From Candidatus Omnitrophota bacterium (GTDB lineage: Bacteria; Omnitrophota; Gorgyraeia; Gygaellales; Profunditerraquicolaceae): 6,902 bases of DNA. The DNA lies in assembly GCA_030691585.1 (NCBI GenBank), contig JAUYEC010000197.1, positions 1 through 6,902 of the forward strand, in the 5' to 3' direction. The position numbers and the translations under genes were made by a program. The notes beneath the pieces are model-generated. The model made no database searches, was not told where the DNA came from, and saw only the letters and a program-made list of their open reading frames with translations. Shown one piece after another: positions 5,846 through 6,902 of the stretch (position 1 is the stretch's first letter; each line of letters starts with the position of its first letter).

Positions 5846-6902
5846 ATTACGGTATTTAAAATAGGCGTTGCAGGCGCCTTCGCTGGAAACCATGCACGGG
5901 CCAATAGGCTTTTGCGGCGAGCAGGCCGCGGCAAACAAAGGGCATTCCGGGGGCTCGATCAAACCCTTGAGCACGTCGCCGCACCGGCATTTTTTTTGTT
6001 GCGGGCTTACGCCGCGCGCATCAGCGCTGACGGAAAAAACCTTTTCCGCGTCAAAACGCGCGAACTCTTTCCGGATCTTTTGACCGCTTGCCGGGATAAC
6101 CCCCAAGCCGCGCCATTCGGCTTTGGAAACTGCAAAGACCCTGCGCATAAAATTTCTGGCCTCTATATTACCCGGCCTTTTGACTACGCGGCTGTATTGA
6201 TTGTCCACTGCCGGATCATTGCTGACGATCCTGCGCAGGATCATATAGATACCCTCGAGGATATCTACAGGTTCGAAACCAGCGACACAACAAGTGATCT
6301 TACGCTTACGGACTATCGGCTCGTATGGCCGCGTGCCGATGATCGCCGAGACATGCCCGGGGCACAAAAATCCGTGAACTTTAAGTTGTTTATCCGCGGC
6401 TAAATACTCCATTGCCGGCGGAATAAGTTTTAGCGCGGTCAAAAAAGAAAGGTTCTCTAACCCAAGTTTTTTTGCCGCCAGGATGCTTAGGGCAACGGTG
6501 GGCGCTGTGGTCTCAAACCCCACGGCTAAAAAGACTACTTTCTTATCCGGATTGGCCCTGGCCGCCTCTAAACTCTCAAGCGCGGAATAAACCACGCGCA
6601 CATTACCTGACCTGGCCCGCTCCTGCTCAAGGCTGGTTTTATTTCCGGGTATGCGCAGCATATCCCCGAAAGTAAGCACCATTACATCCTTTTTTCGCGC
6701 GAGGCTGACTGCGGCATCGATATATCCGGCAGAACTTACGCATACCGGACAGCCGGGACCGGCAATAAGCCTTAAATTAGACGGCAGGATCTTGTCCAGC
6801 CCGAACCTGAAAAAACTCTGGGTATGGCTGCCGCAGACTTCCATGATATTTAACGGCTGCGGCGGGCAAATTTTCTTTATCTTGGCGGCGAGCCTGTCTA
6901 CC
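5831..6902 (-). CDS. hypD: HypD, hydrogenase maturation factor (5' end cut by window edge)
   Basis: HypD works with HypC (and HypE) in the cytoplasm to assemble the Fe(CN)2CO group of [NiFe] hydrogenases. The family hallmarks are visible in order: MEVCGSHT, GPGCPVCV, LCPGHVSAIIG, AGFEPVDIL, and a Cys-rich C-terminus with CRCGDVL, ECPLF and GPCMVSSEGAC. The first Met in the frame (6844) is not the true start. The frame stays open to the window edge and adds 19 residues ending PLNI just before MEVCG, as in other HypD proteins. The visible length is 356 residues against about 360-375 usual, so only a few residues are missing. All conserved Cys appear present (residues 23, 51 and 54 of the visible part, plus six near the end). 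The last four residues (VGTV) and the stop codon are encoded by a 29-bp palindrome, so the native end was probably replaced. The next gene downstream is not a hyp gene; hypC or other partners could lie upstream, outside the window. Confidence 0.97.
   Translation of the reverse strand, partial: VDRLAAKIKKICPPQPLNIMEVCGSHTQSFFRFGLDKILPSNLRLIAGPGCPVCVSSAGYIDAAVSLARKKDVMVLTFGDMLRIPGNKTSLEQERARSGNVRVVYSALESLEAARANPDKKVVFLAVGFETTAPTVALSILAAKKLGLENLSFLTALKLIPPAMEYLAADKQLKVHGFLCPGHVSAIIGTRPYEPIVRKRKITCCVAGFEPVDILEGIYMILRRIVSNDPAVDNQYSRVVKRPGNIEARNFMRRVFAVSKAEWRGLGVIPASGQKIRKEFARFDAEKVFSVSADARGVSPQQKKCRCGDVLKGLIEPPECPLFAAACSPQKPIGPCMVSSEGACNAYFKYRNVGTV

Noticed and set aside
5705..6403. Long plus-strand open frame of 232 codons containing VGAGFKPAPT
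   Set aside because: It lies antisense to hypD and crosses palindromes c and d. The peptide appears because the palindrome reads almost the same on both strands. The rest has no recognisable domain, and hypD is certain on the other strand.
5831..6844. hypD starting at ATG 6844
   Set aside because: The conserved MEVCG motif is internal in HypD proteins and the frame continues open to the window edge with a plausible N-terminal helix.

Overview
The window holds five genes, all on the minus strand and closely packed. It reads like part of a metagenome-type genome of a Gram-negative (diderm) bacterium: there is a lipoprotein with a clear lipobox, an outer-membrane-type protein ending in Phe, and an inner-membrane protein with a periplasmic part. 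The 29-bp palindromes at the gene junctions, which translate as GAGFKPAPT, remind me of Candidatus Omnitrophica and similar uncultured lineages. That is recollection, so the taxonomic guess is weak. hypD implies that the organism matures an [NiFe] hydrogenase, as expected of an anaerobe or facultative anaerobe.

Layout in transcription order (high to low coordinates): (1) hypD, cut at its 5' end by the window edge. (2) A 67-bp gap holding two palindromes and a good ribosome binding site. (3) A lipoprotein with a TPR-like N-terminus, a DUF3857-type region and a transglutaminase-like domain with an intact Cys/His/Asp triad. (4) Only 3 nt later, a protein with a PilZ-like domain, one membrane helix, a long coiled coil and an alpha/alpha-toroid domain. 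(5) A 50-bp gap with a third palindrome, then an endonuclease III-superfamily DNA glycosylase that lacks the catalytic Lys and the fourth cluster Cys. (6) A fourth palindrome, then a small predicted outer-membrane beta-barrel whose start is ambiguous.

Genes 3 and 4 are probably translated from one message. They could form an envelope pair: a lipid-anchored peptidase/transferase-like protein and a transmembrane protein that could link a cytoplasmic PilZ input to a periplasmic toroid domain. hypD and the glycosylase look functionally unrelated to them. There is no gene-free stretch longer than 300 bases, and I saw no tRNA, rRNA, CRISPR array, IS transposase or convincing intrinsic terminator.

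The most notable features are the four 29-bp palindromes with symmetric (compensating) changes, which have altered gene ends and starts, and the PilZ-TM-coiled-coil-toroid architecture.
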